A stretch of DNA of 64,000 nucleotides, taken from NCBI RefSeq assembly GCF_029626105.1, contig NZ_JARUBH010000009.1:4960001-5024000 (forward strand). Direction: 5' to 3'. Of this stretch, positions 1 to 9,319 are shown one piece after another. A program made the position numbers and the translations under genes. Within the stretch, counting starts at the first letter, position 1; each line of letters starts with the position of its first letter. The notes under the pieces were generated by a model. That model saw nothing but the letters and a program-made list of their open reading frames with translations. It searched no databases and was not told the DNA's origin. The DNA is from Solwaraspora sp. WMMD792. GTDB taxonomy: Bacteria > Actinomycetota > Actinomycetes > Mycobacteriales > Micromonosporaceae.

Positions 1-374
1 ACGCCCCGCGCGTCGACGTCGAGGGTGGGCAGCCGCACGCTGTTGCCGTTGACCGCCGCCGACACGTCGCGCAGCACGATCGAGACCGACTGGTAGCGGC
101 CGGTGGCGACCTGGCTGAGGAACGGGAACCCGCCGATCGACACCTCCGGCTCGGAGGATTCGATGTTCTGCCCGGCCACCTGCTGGCGAATCTGGTCAGC
201 GACCGCCCGTTCGGCGTAGGCGACGGCGACCCGGTCGGCGACGACCAGGACCAGCGCCAGAACCAGCAGCAGCACCGCGACGACGGCCAGCAGCCGGCGC
301 GCTCGTCGGCCCGGTTGCCGCCGAGGACGTGACCGGCGGACCGGTTCCTCCTGGTACGCCGGATAGGTCGACAC
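1..374 (-). CDS. DUF2993-type membrane-anchored protein (3' end cut by window)
   Basis: About 124 codons are visible; the C-terminus lies outside the window. The GTG start at 374 follows a strong GAGGAGG ribosome site by about 5 nt. The protein opens with an Arg-rich cytoplasmic stretch, then one hydrophobic segment at about residues 29-48, then an extracytoplasmic part with ADQIRQQ and IGGFPFLSQ motifs. This is the usual opening of actinobacterial DUF2993 (LmeA-like) proteins, some of which act in cell-envelope lipoglycan maturation in mycobacteria. The family call comes from pattern recognition of the N-terminal half only. The exact role here is unknown. Confidence 0.7.
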   Translation of the reverse strand, partial: MSTYPAYQEEPVRRSRPRRQPGRRARRLLAVVAVLLLVLALVLVVADRVAVAYAERAVADQIRQQVAGQNIESSEPEVSIGGFPFLSQVATGRYQSVSIVLRDVSAAVNGNSVRLPTLDVDARG

Positions 375-487
375 GGTGCCTCCTCGGCTGCGGACGGATG
401 CGCCGTACCGTATCTACCCAACCTGAATACGGCTCACCCGGGCACCGGCCCGACCGACCCGGCACATCACCTGACCGACCCGGCGCC

Positions 488-1651
488 TCAGTTGAAGATC
501 AGCACACCGAGGGCGTAGGACAGCGGCGCGGCGAGGGCGAACCCGCCGAGCGGTCCCTGCATGTGCCGGGCCACCCACATGGTCGGCGGTTCCCCGGCCA
601 TCTGCCGGCTGGCCTCGGCGTAGCCGGTGGCCAGATCGACCAGGACCGCCGCGCTCGCCGCGACCAGGCCGACCAGGGCCGCGGTGACCGGGGTGAAGCC
701 GACCACGTAGATGCCGAGCACCGCGCTGGCCAGCGTGCCGACCATCGCACCGAGCACCACGCCGGTGGCGCCCCGGGGCACCTGCGGGGCAAGCCGCGGC
801 CGGGCCATCACCGCGTCGGTGAGCCGGGCGGTCATCAGGGCGATGCCGGTGCCCGCCAGCGCCACCACGATGGTCTGGGTACCACCGAGCTGCAGCCGGC
901 TGAGCACGATCAGGGTGGCGAAGGCGACCACTCCGACGACGATCTGCAACGTGGCGCCGAGCGACTCGGTGACCCTGGTGCGGTCGGCCGGTCGGATCAG
1001 CTGGGCGAGCACCGCGACGACGAAGCCGCCTGCCGCGGCGTACCCGACCGGGGCCAGCGACGCGACGGTCGGCAGCAACGCTCCGATGTCGGCGGCGGCC
1101 GCGGCCAGCAGACTCACCCCGCCGATGACCGGCATTGCCGGCGGCCGGATCGCCAACGTCCAGGAAATCACGAAGAGCAGCTGTACGCCGAAGACGACGA
1201 TGGTGAACGGGGTCCGGGCCAGCCCTGGCCCGGCGGTCTGCCCCCCGAAGATCAGCCCCAGGGCCAGCAGCACGGAGAACCCGGCCACGGTGAGCGAGAT
1301 GGTCCGGCTGACCGGCACCGGCGTGGACCGGCTGCTGACGGTTTCCTGCTCCCCGGTGCGGTCCGGCCGGTCAGCCGGCCGGCGGTCCGCCGCGCCGGAC
1401 GGACCGGCGGCCTCGCCGGCCGCAGCGGCCGCACCACCGGGAGCGGGCGCGTGGCCCGGGGCAGGCGCCGGAGCCCGACCAGGGGCCGGGCCGGGAGCAG
1501 GTGCCCGACCGGGTACCGGCGCGGCCGCCCGACCGGGACCAGGTGTCCGACCGGGAGCGGGCGCCCGACCTGGGGCCGGTGCCCGGCCCGGCACCGGTGG
1601 GCCGGGGTCCGGCGGTCCCGGGACGACGGCGCGACCGGGGCCGCCCCGCAT
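488..1651 (-). CDS. Polytopic membrane protein with Pro-rich N-terminal repeat
   Basis: Reading from the ATG at 1651 gives 387 residues. The open frame continues upstream to 1912 and a GTG at about 1747 is an alternative start, so the N-terminus is uncertain. The first ~100 residues are a low-complexity Pro/Gly/Ala region built on PGRAPAPG units. They are followed by about eight hydrophobic segments (VAGFSVLLALGLIFG, FTIVVFGVQLLFV and others) and a final LSYALGVLIF helix. I do not recognise the family. It is divergent from glnR, with a perfect inverted repeat between the two genes. The Pro-rich region could sit in the cytoplasm as a binding arm; that is a guess. Confidence 0.7.
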   Translation of the reverse strand: MRGGPGRAVVPGPPDPGPPVPGRAPAPGRAPAPGRTPGPGRAAAPVPGRAPAPGPAPGRAPAPAPGHAPAPGGAAAAAGEAAGPSGAADRRPADRPDRTGEQETVSSRSTPVPVSRTISLTVAGFSVLLALGLIFGGQTAGPGLARTPFTIVVFGVQLLFVISWTLAIRPPAMPVIGGVSLLAAAAADIGALLPTVASLAPVGYAAAGGFVVAVLAQLIRPADRTRVTESLGATLQIVVGVVAFATLIVLSRLQLGGTQTIVVALAGTGIALMTARLTDAVMARPRLAPQVPRGATGVVLGAMVGTLASAVLGIYVVGFTPVTAALVGLVAASAAVLVDLATGYAEASRQMAGEPPTMWVARHMQGPLGGFALAAPLSYALGVLIFN

Positions 1652-1860
1652 GCCGCCGGGCCGCCCGCCGGGCGGTGGCCCGGTTGGCGACTCCCGGCTA
1701 CCGTCAGGCCACTGTCCGCGTCCGGTCTCGGATGGCGTGGAGGGATGCACGCCCTGATGGTGCCAGACGGGGCGGGTGGCCCGCTGGCGACGGCGCGGGG
1801 CCGTTATGGCCGAACGCACAGATGAACAGCTCACCGCCCCGCTGTTTCCGGCACCTAATC

Positions 1861-1881
1861 GGTTAAGCTCATGGCTTAACC
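1861..1881. promoter_or_regulatory. Perfect 8-bp inverted repeat between divergent genes
   Basis: GGTTAAGC and GCTTAACC are separated by 5 nt. The site is AT-rich compared with its surroundings and lies between the membrane protein gene (minus) and glnR (plus). It has the form of an operator for a dimeric regulator. No T-tract follows, so a terminator is unlikely. Confidence 0.45.
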
Positions 1882-1992
1882 ACCCGTCAGCGAAGCCGGG
1901 GTTCGACGCCACTGTCTGCGGTGACGGCCACGTGGCCGGCGTCCGCGGTCACCACGCGCGGCCGGGACAGGCCGCGAGGACGGAGGTGATGT

Positions 1993-2709
1993 GTGGAAAT
2001 CCTGCTGCTGGTAACGGCCCGTGCGGGCGAGCCGTCGGCCGTACTGCCCGCACTCGACCTGCTCCCCCACTCGGTGCGGACCGCGCCCCGCGACGTCCGC
2101 ACCCTGGTTTCCGGGCCGAGCCCGGACGCGGTCCTGGTCGACGCCCGGTCGGAGCTGTCCGAGGCCCGTGCGACCTGCCGGATGCTGCATGCCACTGGTC
2201 TGGGCGTCCCGCTGGTCGCGGTGGTCACCGAGGCCGGCCTGATCGCGCTGAACGCCGACTGGGGCGTCGACGACGTCATCCTGGCCAGCGCCGGCCCGGC
2301 CGAGGTGGAGGCGCGGCTGCGGTTGGCGGTAGGTCGGCTGACCAACGCCACGTCAGGCGCGGGCGGGCTGATCCGGGCCGGCGAGCTGACCATCGACCCG
2401 GACACCTACGCGGCAAAGCTCAAGGGCCGTCCGCTCGACCTGACCTACAAGGAGTTCGAGCTGCTCAAGTTCCTCGCCCAGCACCCGGGGCGGGTCTTCA
2501 CCCGCGACCAGCTGCTGCGCGAGGTCTGGGGCTACGACTACTTCGGCGGTACGCGGACGGTCGACGTGCACGTGCGGCGGCTGCGGGCCAAGCTCGGCTC
2601 GGAGTACGAGTCGATGATCGGCACGGTGCGCCAGGTCGGCTACAAGTTCGTGGTGCCGCCGAGCCGCTCGTCGCTGCCGGACACCGAGCCGGCACCGCTG
2701 CCGGTGTAG
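1993..2709 (+). CDS. glnR: GlnR, OmpR-family orphan nitrogen regulator
   Basis: A 238-residue response-regulator-type protein. Residues 1-115 form a receiver-like domain in which Asp50 (AVLVDAR) is kept but the acidic cluster of true phospho-receivers is poor, as in GlnR. Residues 128-222 are a winged-helix DNA-binding domain ([18 protein letters not shown], then [18 protein letters not shown]). The overall match to streptomycete and mycobacterial GlnR is close, apart from a shorter tail. In those organisms GlnR switches ammonium, glutamine-synthetase and nitrate genes. The GTG at 1993 is chosen because GGAGG lies 6 nt before it. No histidine kinase gene is adjacent, as expected for an orphan regulator. 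A strong terminator follows. Confidence 0.93.
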   Translation: MEILLLVTARAGEPSAVLPALDLLPHSVRTAPRDVRTLVSGPSPDAVLVDARSELSEARATCRMLHATGLGVPLVAVVTEAGLIALNADWGVDDVILASAGPAEVEARLRLAVGRLTNATSGAGGLIRAGELTIDPDTYAAKLKGRPLDLTYKEFELLKFLAQHPGRVFTRDQLLREVWGYDYFGGTRTVDVHVRRLRAKLGSEYESMIGTVRQVGYKFVVPPSRSSLPDTEPAPLPV

Positions 2710-2782
2710 CCGGCAGGTCCAGCCGGACCGGCTGTCGGTCTAGCGGATCCCGCCACCTACCGTGACGCAACACCGAAACATC

Positions 2783-2827
2783 AACTGAGGCGCCATCCGG
2801 ATCTGTCCGGATGGCGCCTCAGTTTTT
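2783..2827 (+). terminator. Rho-independent terminator of glnR
   Basis: A perfect 19-bp stem (AACTGAGGCGCC... pairing with ...GGCGCCTCAGTT) with a 4-nt loop ends in a run of five T. It is the clearest classical intrinsic terminator in the window. Confidence 0.93.
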
Positions 2828-2934
2828 CGTCCGAATAGATCGTTTAGATCAGTTATCAACCGTTTCATGTAATCAGCCAGCGGCAGCCTCCTAGCGTCGG
2901 GCAGACACAACCGACCGACGGTGGGAGGGCTGCA

Positions 2935-3948
2935 GTGACGGTGCTGGCGGGTCTACGTGGGCTGACCATCGCCGCAGTGACTGTGACGGCCCTCCTGACC
3001 AGCGCGTACCTGCTGGGTTCCAGCAGTGCGCCGGCCGAACGGGCCGACCCGGGCCCCACGCCCGCGCCGGCACCGGACCCAACCCGCAGCGGACCCGACC
3101 CAGACCTGATGCCGCCACCGGTCCGGTCCACGGCGGCGCCGTCGTCGTCCGCCGGGACCCCGGATCCGGACCAGCGGGACGGCGCCCGGCCGGACCCGGA
3201 CCGACCGGACCCCGAACAGCCGGACCCTCAGCAGCCGAACTCCGACCGTTCGGCGGCCCGGCTGCCGGCGTACGCCCCGCTGGCCCCCGACCGCAGCGGA
3301 CCGCACGGCACCCGGCGGACCAGCGGCAGCGCCGCAGTCGCCCTCACCTTCGACGACGGCCCGCACCCAGTGCACACCCAGCAGACCCTCGACGTGCTCC
3401 GCCAGTTCGGGGTGAAGGCGACCTTCTGCCTGGTCGGCCGGAACGTGGTCGCCTATCCCGAGCTGGTCCGGGCGATCGCCGCCGATGGGCACACCCTGTG
3501 CAACCACTCGTGGAGCCACGACTTCGACCTCGGCAGCTACCCGACCGCCGCGATCCGCACCGATCTGATCCGCACCTCCGAGGCGATCCGGGCCGCCGCC
3601 CCCGGCCACCCCGTCTCCTACTATCGCCAACCCGGTGGCTTCTGGACTCCCGCCGTGGTCGAGGTGGCGCGGGAACTGGGCATGACCTCGATCCACTGGA
3701 CCATCGACCCGGCCGACTACTTCCAGCCCGGTGCGGGCAGCATCACCGCGACGGTGACCGCGCAGGCCGTACCCGGGTCGATCGTGCTGCTGCACGACGC
3801 CGGTGGCAACCGGACCGGTACGGTGCTGGCGCTGCGCTCGATCCTGCCGAACCTGCGGCAGCGTCTCCTGGTCGACGCGTTGCCGCCGATGGCCGAACCC
3901 GCCGATCAGCGCAGCCGCCGGCTGCACCTGCGCACCGGCCAGCTCTGA
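2935..3948 (+). CDS. Membrane-anchored polysaccharide deacetylase (NodB domain)
   Basis: 337 residues from a GTG preceded by GGGAGGG. A single N-terminal hydrophobic segment (about 8-28) is followed by a Pro/Asp-rich linker (about 35-115), so the catalytic part should lie outside the membrane. NodB motifs are present: TFDDGP with Asp140-Asp141, the zinc pair His191/His195 in NHSWSH, RQPGGFW at 231-237, and LLHDAG with His287. Carbohydrate esterase family 4 enzymes remove N- or O-acetyl groups from peptidoglycan, chitin or xylan; the substrate cannot be told from sequence. The gene lies between glnR and mshD. Confidence 0.9.
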   Translation: MTVLAGLRGLTIAAVTVTALLTSAYLLGSSSAPAERADPGPTPAPAPDPTRSGPDPDLMPPPVRSTAAPSSSAGTPDPDQRDGARPDPDRPDPEQPDPQQPNSDRSAARLPAYAPLAPDRSGPHGTRRTSGSAAVALTFDDGPHPVHTQQTLDVLRQFGVKATFCLVGRNVVAYPELVRAIAADGHTLCNHSWSHDFDLGSYPTAAIRTDLIRTSEAIRAAAPGHPVSYYRQPGGFWTPAVVEVARELGMTSIHWTIDPADYFQPGAGSITATVTAQAVPGSIVLLHDAGGNRTGTVLALRSILPNLRQRLLVDALPPMAEPADQRSRRLHLRTGQL

Positions 3949-3995
3949 CCCGCGAACCCGCCGCGCCGCGACGGGCGGACCCGGCGGGAGATACG

Positions 3996-4919
3996 GTGGG
4001 GCACGTGGCTGAGCGGGTGACCCAGACGACCACGACCGTCGAGCGGTCCGACCGGCTCGACCCTACCCAGGTCGACCAGGTACTGAAGCTGGCTGCGGCC
4101 GCCGCCGACACCGACGGCGCCGACCCACTGCCGGAGCAGGTCGTCATCGGACTGCGGGACGTGGCCTCCGCTCGGCATCTCACGCTGACCGCCCCGACCG
4201 GCGAGATGATCGGGTACGCGCACCTCGACCCGACCGATCCGGCCGGCCCGGTCGCCGAGCTGGTGGTCCATCCGACGCACCGGCGACGCGGGTACGGTCG
4301 TCGACTGCTCGCCGGGCTGCTCGCCGCCGCCGGCCCGACGGCCGCATTGCGCGTCTGGGCGCACGGCGACCACCCGTCGGCCGCCGCCCTCGCCCTCGAC
4401 CACGACCTGGTCCGCGACCGGGTGCTGTTGCAGCTGCGCCGCAAGCTGGCCGGCCCGCTGCCCGAGCCGGACCTGCCAGCCGGGGTACGGATGCGATCGT
4501 TCGTGCCGGGTCAGGACGACGCGGCCTGGGTGGCGCTCAACGCGAAGGCGTTCGCCGACCACCCCGAGCAGGGCCGCTGGGAGCTGCCGCAACTGCACGC
4601 CCGGATCGCGCAGCCGTGGTTCGATCCGGCCGGTTTCCTGCTCGCCGAGGATCCGGCCGGCCGGCTGCTCGGCTTCCACTGGACCAAGGTGCACACCGGG
4701 CCGGCGGTCGGCGAGGTCTACGTACTCGGAGTCGACCCGGACGCGCACGGCGGTGGTCTCGGCCGCGCGTTGACCTTGGCCGGGCTGCGGCACCTGGCCG
4801 CCGCCGGGCTGCACCGGGCGATGCTCTACGTCGACGAGTCGAACACCGCCGCGGTACGGCTCTACACCCGGCTCGGCTTCCTGCGCTGGTCGGCCGACGT
4901 GACCTACCGCCAGCGCTGA
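3996..4919 (+). CDS. mshD: Mycothiol synthase (MshD)
   Basis: Transfers acetyl from acetyl-CoA to Cys-GlcN-Ins, the last step of mycothiol synthesis. The 307 residues comprise two GNAT folds in tandem, each with an acetyl-CoA loop: RRRGYGRRLL in the first, HGGGLGRALT in the second. The C-terminal part carries the typical VYVLGVDPDAHG and YVDESNTAAVRLYTRLGF blocks. Length and architecture match actinobacterial MshD. The GTG at 3996 is preferred because GGGAG lies 5 nt upstream; an in-frame GTG at 4005 is possible. It follows the deacetylase by 47 nt and converges on pstB. Confidence 0.92.
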   Translation: MGHVAERVTQTTTTVERSDRLDPTQVDQVLKLAAAAADTDGADPLPEQVVIGLRDVASARHLTLTAPTGEMIGYAHLDPTDPAGPVAELVVHPTHRRRGYGRRLLAGLLAAAGPTAALRVWAHGDHPSAAALALDHDLVRDRVLLQLRRKLAGPLPEPDLPAGVRMRSFVPGQDDAAWVALNAKAFADHPEQGRWELPQLHARIAQPWFDPAGFLLAEDPAGRLLGFHWTKVHTGPAVGEVYVLGVDPDAHGGGLGRALTLAGLRHLAAAGLHRAMLYVDESNTAAVRLYTRLGFLRWSADVTYRQR

Positions 4920-4934
4920 CCGGCCGGCCTCGGC

Positions 4935-4954
4935 CGACCGGCACCGGCCGGTCG
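4935..4954. terminator. Weak hairpin between mshD and pstB
   Basis: An 8-bp GC-only stem (CGACCGGC with GCCGGTCG, 4-nt loop) in the short convergent gap. It has no T-tract. It may help end both transcripts, but hairpins of this size are common by chance in such GC-rich DNA. Confidence 0.35.
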
Positions 4955-4973
4955 TTGCCGGGACCGGTCGCGG

Positions 4974-5753
4974 TCAGCCGAACCGGCCGGTGATGTAGTC
5001 CTCGGTCGCCTTGACCTTCGGGTTGCTGAAGATCCGCTGTGTGTCGTCCATCTCGATCAGCTTGCCGGGCTGCCCGGTGCCGGCGATGTTGAAGAAGCCG
5101 GTGCGGTCGCTGACCCGGGCCGCCTGCTGCATGTTGTGGGTGACGATGACGATGGTGAACTCGGTCTTCAGCTGGTGCATCAGGTCCTCGATGGCGAGGG
5201 TGGAGATCGGGTCCAGCGCGGAGCACGGCTCGTCCATCAGCAGCACCGCGGGCTTGACGGCGATCGCCCGGGCGATGCACAGCCGCTGCTGCTGCCCGCC
5301 GGACAGGCTGGAGCCGGGCCGGCCCAGCCGGTCCTTGACCTCCTCCCACAGGTTGGCGCCGCGCAGCGTCTGCTCGACCAGTTCGTCGAGGTCGGCCTTG
5401 CGCATCCGACCACCGTTGAGCTTCACCCCGGCCGCCACGTTGTCGTAGATCGACATCGTCGGGAACGGGTTGGGACGCTGGAACACCATGCCGACCTGCC
5501 GCCGTACCGCGACCGGGTCAACGCCGACGCCGTACAGGTCGTCGCCGTCCATCGCGACCTTGCCGGTCACCCGGCCGCCGGGCACCACTTCGTGCATCCG
5601 GTTCAGCGAGCGGAGGAAGGTCGACTTGCCGCAGCCGGACGGGCCGATCAGCGCCGTCACGGAACGCGGCTCGATGGTCATGTCGACCTGCTCCACGGCC
5701 TTGAAGTTGCCGTAGAAGATGTCGAGGTCGGAGACTTCGATGCGCTTGGCCAC
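4974..5753 (-). CDS. pstB: Phosphate ABC transporter ATP-binding protein PstB
   Basis: 259 residues, the usual PstB length. Walker A GPSGCGKS lies at 37-44, the signature LSGGQQQRL and Walker [13 protein letters not shown] follow, and the switch histidine is in [12 protein letters not shown]. It powers high-affinity phosphate uptake through PstC/PstA. The GTG start at 5753 gives [10 protein letters not shown], with AAAGGA upstream. It follows pstA by 20 nt and is last in the pstSCAB operon. No phoU lies at the operon end; a DUF47 PhoU-like gene is at 15.7 kb. Confidence 0.96.
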   Translation of the reverse strand: MAKRIEVSDLDIFYGNFKAVEQVDMTIEPRSVTALIGPSGCGKSTFLRSLNRMHEVVPGGRVTGKVAMDGDDLYGVGVDPVAVRRQVGMVFQRPNPFPTMSIYDNVAAGVKLNGGRMRKADLDELVEQTLRGANLWEEVKDRLGRPGSSLSGGQQQRLCIARAIAVKPAVLLMDEPCSALDPISTLAIEDLMHQLKTEFTIVIVTHNMQQAARVSDRTGFFNIAGTGQPGKLIEMDDTQRIFSNPKVKATEDYITGRFG

Positions 5754-5773
5754 TTGAGGGGTCCTTTCCGCGG

Positions 5774-6838
5774 TCAGCGGCTGGTCGGCAGGGAGAAGAA
5801 GCGGGAGATCAGCCGGGCCACCAGGTTGAGGCCCATGACGATGACGAACAGGGTGAGCGCCGCCGCCCACGCGCGTTCCACACCGAACTCCGGCCGGGCG
5901 CCGGGGATGCTGTACGAGTAGTAGGTGAAGATCGGCAGCGAGGACATCCGGCCGTCGAACAGGTTCCAGTTGGTCGCCGTGGTGCTGCCGGTGATGATCA
6001 GCAGCGGGGCGGTTTCGCCGATCACCCGGGCGATGGCGATGGTCACGCCGGTGGCGATGCCCGGGGCGGCGGTCCGCAGCACCACCCGCAGCACGGTGCG
6101 CCACTTCGGTACGCCGAGCGCGTACGACGCCTCGCGCAGCTCGTTCGGCACCAGCTTGAGCATTTCCTCGACCGACCGGACCACCACCGGCACCATCAGC
6201 ACCGACAGGGCGACGGCACCACCGAGGCCGAACCGGATGCTCGGGCCGAAGAAGATCGCGAAGAAGGCGAACGCGAACAGACCCGCCACGATGGACGGGA
6301 TACCGGTCATCACGTCGACCAGCAGGGTCACCCACCGGGCCAGCCGGCCTTTGCCGTACTCGACCAGGTAGACGGCGCACATCACGCCGACCGGCACCGA
6401 GATCAGGGTGGCCGCACCGGTGATCATCAGGGTGCCGACGATGGCGTGCAGCGCCCCGCCGCCCTCACCCAGCACGCCCCGCATGTCACTGCTGAGGAAG
6501 GTTCCGTCGAACCGGTGGATGCCGTTCTGCGTGACGGTGATCATCAACGACAGCAGCGGCAACATCGCGAGGGTGAAGGCGAGGCTGACCAGCACCGTCA
6601 CGAACCGGTCCTTGGCCCGGCGACCGCCTTCGACCTGCCAGGAGACCGCCGGCAGGGCCACCATGACCAGCAGTACGCCGATGACCAGTGAGAGTGGGAG
6701 GGCCAGCCCGAGGCTGAGGCCGCCGACCAGGCCGACCGACAGGCTGCCGCTGACCACCGCCCATGGTGCCCACTTCGGCAGTACGCCACTGGTCAGCGGG
6801 CTGGTGACGGGTGCCCGGGGCGGGGTGATGGTGGTCAT
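5774..6838 (-). CDS. pstA: Phosphate ABC transporter permease PstA
   Basis: 354 residues, longer than many PstA proteins because of an N-terminal extension with three hydrophobic stretches before the core. The core has six membrane segments and the EAA-type cytoplasmic loop ([17 protein letters not shown]). The ATG overlaps the pstC stop by 4 nt, showing translational coupling. Partners are PstC in the membrane channel and PstB as ATPase. Confidence 0.95.
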   Translation of the reverse strand: MTTITPPRAPVTSPLTSGVLPKWAPWAVVSGSLSVGLVGGLSLGLALPLSLVIGVLLVMVALPAVSWQVEGGRRAKDRFVTVLVSLAFTLAMLPLLSLMITVTQNGIHRFDGTFLSSDMRGVLGEGGGALHAIVGTLMITGAATLISVPVGVMCAVYLVEYGKGRLARWVTLLVDVMTGIPSIVAGLFAFAFFAIFFGPSIRFGLGGAVALSVLMVPVVVRSVEEMLKLVPNELREASYALGVPKWRTVLRVVLRTAAPGIATGVTIAIARVIGETAPLLIITGSTTATNWNLFDGRMSSLPIFTYYSYSIPGARPEFGVERAWAAALTLFVIVMGLNLVARLISRFFSLPTSR

Positions 6839-7869
6839 GCGTTCGCTCCCGAGAAGTCGCGCCGACGGGCGACGACGGCCCGGGCGGCGAAGTTGACGAC
6901 GAAGGTCAGTGCGAACAGCACCAGGCCGGTGGCGATCAGCGCGTTCACCGCCAGCCCGCTGGACTCGGGGAAGTCCAACGCGATGTTGGCGGCGATGGTG
7001 CTGCTGTTGACCGAGTCGATCAGGTTGATGGTGATCACGTCGGAGGCGGAGAGCACCATCGCGACCGCGAGGGTCTCGCCGAGCGCCCGGCCCAGCCCGA
7101 GCATGCTGCCGCTGATGATCCCGGAGCGGCCGAACGGCAGCACGGTCATCCGGATCATCTCCCAGCGGGTGGCGCCGAGCGCCAGGGAGGCTTCCTCCTG
7201 CAGCCGGGGGGTCTGCAGGAAGACCTCCCGGTTGACCGCGGTCATGATCGGCAGGATCATCACCGCCAGCACCAGACCGGCGGTCAGCATGGTCCGGCCG
7301 GTGGCCGAGGCGGGGCCGGCGAAGAACGGGATGAAGCCCAGGTACTCCTCCAGCCACCGGTAGACCGGGACGATGTTCGGGGCGAGGAAGAAGATGCCCC
7401 ACAGTCCGTAGACGACGCTGGGCACAGCGGCCAGCAGGTCGACCAGGTAACCCAGACCGGCGGCGACCCGGCGCGGCGCGTAGTGCGAGATGAACAGCGC
7501 GATGCCGATCGCGAGTGGGGTGGCGAACACCAGCGCGATCACCGCGGCGAGGACCGTGCCGAACAGCAGCGGGGTGACGTATGCGATGAAGCCTTCGCCG
7601 CCGGGCAGTTCCTCTGGGTCGGCGACCAGGGCGGGGAGACCCTCGTAGAGCAGGAAGGCCGCGACCGCGGCGAGGGTGACCAGGATGAGCACGCCGGCAC
7701 CGACGGCGGTGCCGGAGAAGATCTGGTCACCGATCCGTTTGCCGGACCGGCCCCGGCGACGGCTCTCGGCGTTCGGCGGCTCGCCCGTCGACGTGCCGCG
7801 CGGCGAGTCGCCGCCGGGCGGCGGATCACTCGATGGGGTACCGCTCTGCGCGGTGGCGGGCTTTGTCAC
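6835..7869 (-). CDS. pstC: Phosphate ABC transporter permease PstC
   Basis: 344 residues from a GTG. A Pro/Ser/Gly-rich cytoplasmic N-terminus of about 45 residues is followed by six membrane helices and the conserved loop LQEEASLALGATRWEMI, which contacts PstB. The gene lies 117 nt after pstS. A stable hairpin sits in that gap, which probably lowers pstCAB expression relative to the binding protein. Confidence 0.95.
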   Translation of the reverse strand: MTKPATAQSGTPSSDPPPGGDSPRGTSTGEPPNAESRRRGRSGKRIGDQIFSGTAVGAGVLILVTLAAVAAFLLYEGLPALVADPEELPGGEGFIAYVTPLLFGTVLAAVIALVFATPLAIGIALFISHYAPRRVAAGLGYLVDLLAAVPSVVYGLWGIFFLAPNIVPVYRWLEEYLGFIPFFAGPASATGRTMLTAGLVLAVMILPIMTAVNREVFLQTPRLQEEASLALGATRWEMIRMTVLPFGRSGIISGSMLGLGRALGETLAVAMVLSASDVITINLIDSVNSSTIAANIALDFPESSGLAVNALIATGLVLFALTFVVNFAARAVVARRRDFSGANA

Positions 7870-7920
7870 GGATTACGCCTCCTCAGGCCGTGTCGTGACG
7901 GGCGGTGCGGGGATACGCCG

Positions 7921-7957
7921 CAGGTCCGGACGGCCACCGGGTGACCGTCCGGACCTG
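7921..7957 (-). promoter_or_regulatory. Intercistronic hairpin between pstS and pstC
   Basis: A perfect 13-bp stem (CAGGTCCGGACGG with CCGTCCGGACCTG) and an 11-nt loop lie between the pstS stop and the pstC start, without a T-tract. Such hairpins often stabilise the upstream mRNA or attenuate readthrough, which fits the need for more PstS than permease. The role is inferred from position. Confidence 0.6.
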
Positions 7958-7986
7958 GGTCGCAGGGGCTGGACGTGGTGCTGGAC

Positions 7987-9090
7987 TCAGCCGGCGACGG
8001 TGATCGCGTCGATGGCCTGCTGCGCCTGGCTGCGCAGCGTCGCGGAGATCGGCGCGGAGCCGGCGTTCTCGGCGGCGGCCTGCTGGCCCTCCTCGCTGAT
8101 CACGTAGTTGAAGAACGCCTTGACCAGGTCGACCTTCTCCTGGCTGTCGTAGTTGACGCAGGCCAGCTGGTAGGAGACCAGCACGATCGGGTAGACGCCG
8201 GCCTCGGTGGTGTCCCGGGGCAGGTCGATGGCGAAGCTGAACTCGGGGCGACCGGCCACGGTCTCGGCGGCGTCGACCACCTTGGCGGCGGCTTCGGCCG
8301 AGTACTCCACGAACTCCTCGCCCACCTGGACCGCGGCGACGCCGAGGTCGGTGGCCTGGGAGGCGTCGATGTAGCCGATGGTGCCCTCACCGCCGCGCAG
8401 CGCGGCGGCGACGCCCTGGGTCTGCGCGGCGGCCTCGCCACCGGTGGTCGGCCAGTCGCCGGAGACCTCGTACGGCCAGTCGGCCGGGGCGGCCTTGGCC
8501 AGGTAGTCGACGAAGTTCTCGGTGGTGCCGGACTCGTCCGAGCGGTGCACGGCGGTGATCGCCAGGTCGGGCAGCGCGGCGTCCGGGTTGAGCTCGGCAA
8601 TCGCCGGGTCGTTCCAGTTGGTGATCTTGTTGTCGAAGATCTTCGCGATCGCCGACGGCGACAGGTTCAGCGTCTCGACGCCCGGCAGGTTGTACGCCAC
8701 GGCGATCGGGCTGATGTAGCCGGGGAACTCGATGAAGCCCTGCTCGCCGCAGGTCTCCAGGGCGGCGGCGACCTCTTCCTCGTCGAGGTAGGCGTCGGAG
8801 CCGGCGAAGTCGGATCCGCCGCTGGTGAACTGCTCGCGGCCACCGCCGGAGCCGATCGGGTCGTAGGTGACGGTCGCGTCCGGGGCGACAGAGGTGAATC
8901 CGGCGATCCACGCCTCCATCGCGGCGCCCTGGGAGGAGGCGCCAGCGCCAGCGAGGTCGCCGCTGACCGAGGTGTCGGAGCCGTTGTCAGACCCCGAGCC
9001 GGTGTCGCCGTCGTCGCCGCACGCGGCCACGCCGAGGGTAAGCATGACGGCGGCCGGCAGGGCGGCCAGCCGGAGGGACTTACGATTCAC
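7987..9090 (-). CDS. pstS: Phosphate-binding lipoprotein PstS
   Basis: 367 residues. A signal peptide (NRKSLRLAALPAAVMLTLG) ends in a lipobox VAAC with Cys24, so the protein is lipid-anchored outside the membrane. After a Gly/Ser/Asp-rich spacer come GAGASSQGAAMEAWI and YDPIGSGGGREQF, phosphate-coordinating regions of the PstS fold, and TAVHRSDESGTTENF further on. It starts the pstSCAB operon. A PHO box lies about 120 nt upstream of the GTG start. Confidence 0.96.
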   Translation of the reverse strand: MNRKSLRLAALPAAVMLTLGVAACGDDGDTGSGSDNGSDTSVSGDLAGAGASSQGAAMEAWIAGFTSVAPDATVTYDPIGSGGGREQFTSGGSDFAGSDAYLDEEEVAAALETCGEQGFIEFPGYISPIAVAYNLPGVETLNLSPSAIAKIFDNKITNWNDPAIAELNPDAALPDLAITAVHRSDESGTTENFVDYLAKAAPADWPYEVSGDWPTTGGEAAAQTQGVAAALRGGEGTIGYIDASQATDLGVAAVQVGEEFVEYSAEAAAKVVDAAETVAGRPEFSFAIDLPRDTTEAGVYPIVLVSYQLACVNYDSQEKVDLVKAFFNYVISEEGQQAAAENAGSAPISATLRSQAQQAIDAITVAG

Positions 9091-9208
9091 GGTGTGTTGC
9101 CTCTCTGAGGTCGGGTGGCGAGTCGCCGCCCAAGGGTCGCGGGGGCGAGTTCACCGTCTCGAACGCCGAGGACGGTACGAGCCGTGGCTAAACTGCCGAC
9201 CGGAGCAT

Positions 9209-9226
9209 GGTGAACAGAAGGTGAAC
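9209..9226 (-). promoter_or_regulatory. PHO box upstream of pstS
   Basis: On the minus strand two GTTCACC units are spaced exactly 11 nt apart (GGTGAAC at 9209-9215 and 9220-9226 on the plus strand). This matches the direct-repeat PhoP sites of streptomycetes. It lies about 120-135 nt before the pstS start, in the direction of transcription. Confidence 0.82.
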
Positions 9227-9319
9227 GGGGGTTGTATGGTCGCCGTCCAAGCTGAGCCCACGCTCGACTGTGACCGGCGTCGCACCTCGGCCGACGCATT
9301 TCGCCGCCTACGTCGGTGA

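Noticed and set aside
329-1825. Long plus-strand frames opposite the membrane protein gene
   Set aside because: Composition is random Arg/Gly/His-rich, typical of antisense frames in GC-rich DNA; the minus strand encodes clear membrane helices.
4974-6380. 468-residue version of PstB starting inside pstA
   Set aside because: The first ~200 residues are an out-of-frame reading of pstA; the PstB domain begins at the GTG at 5753.
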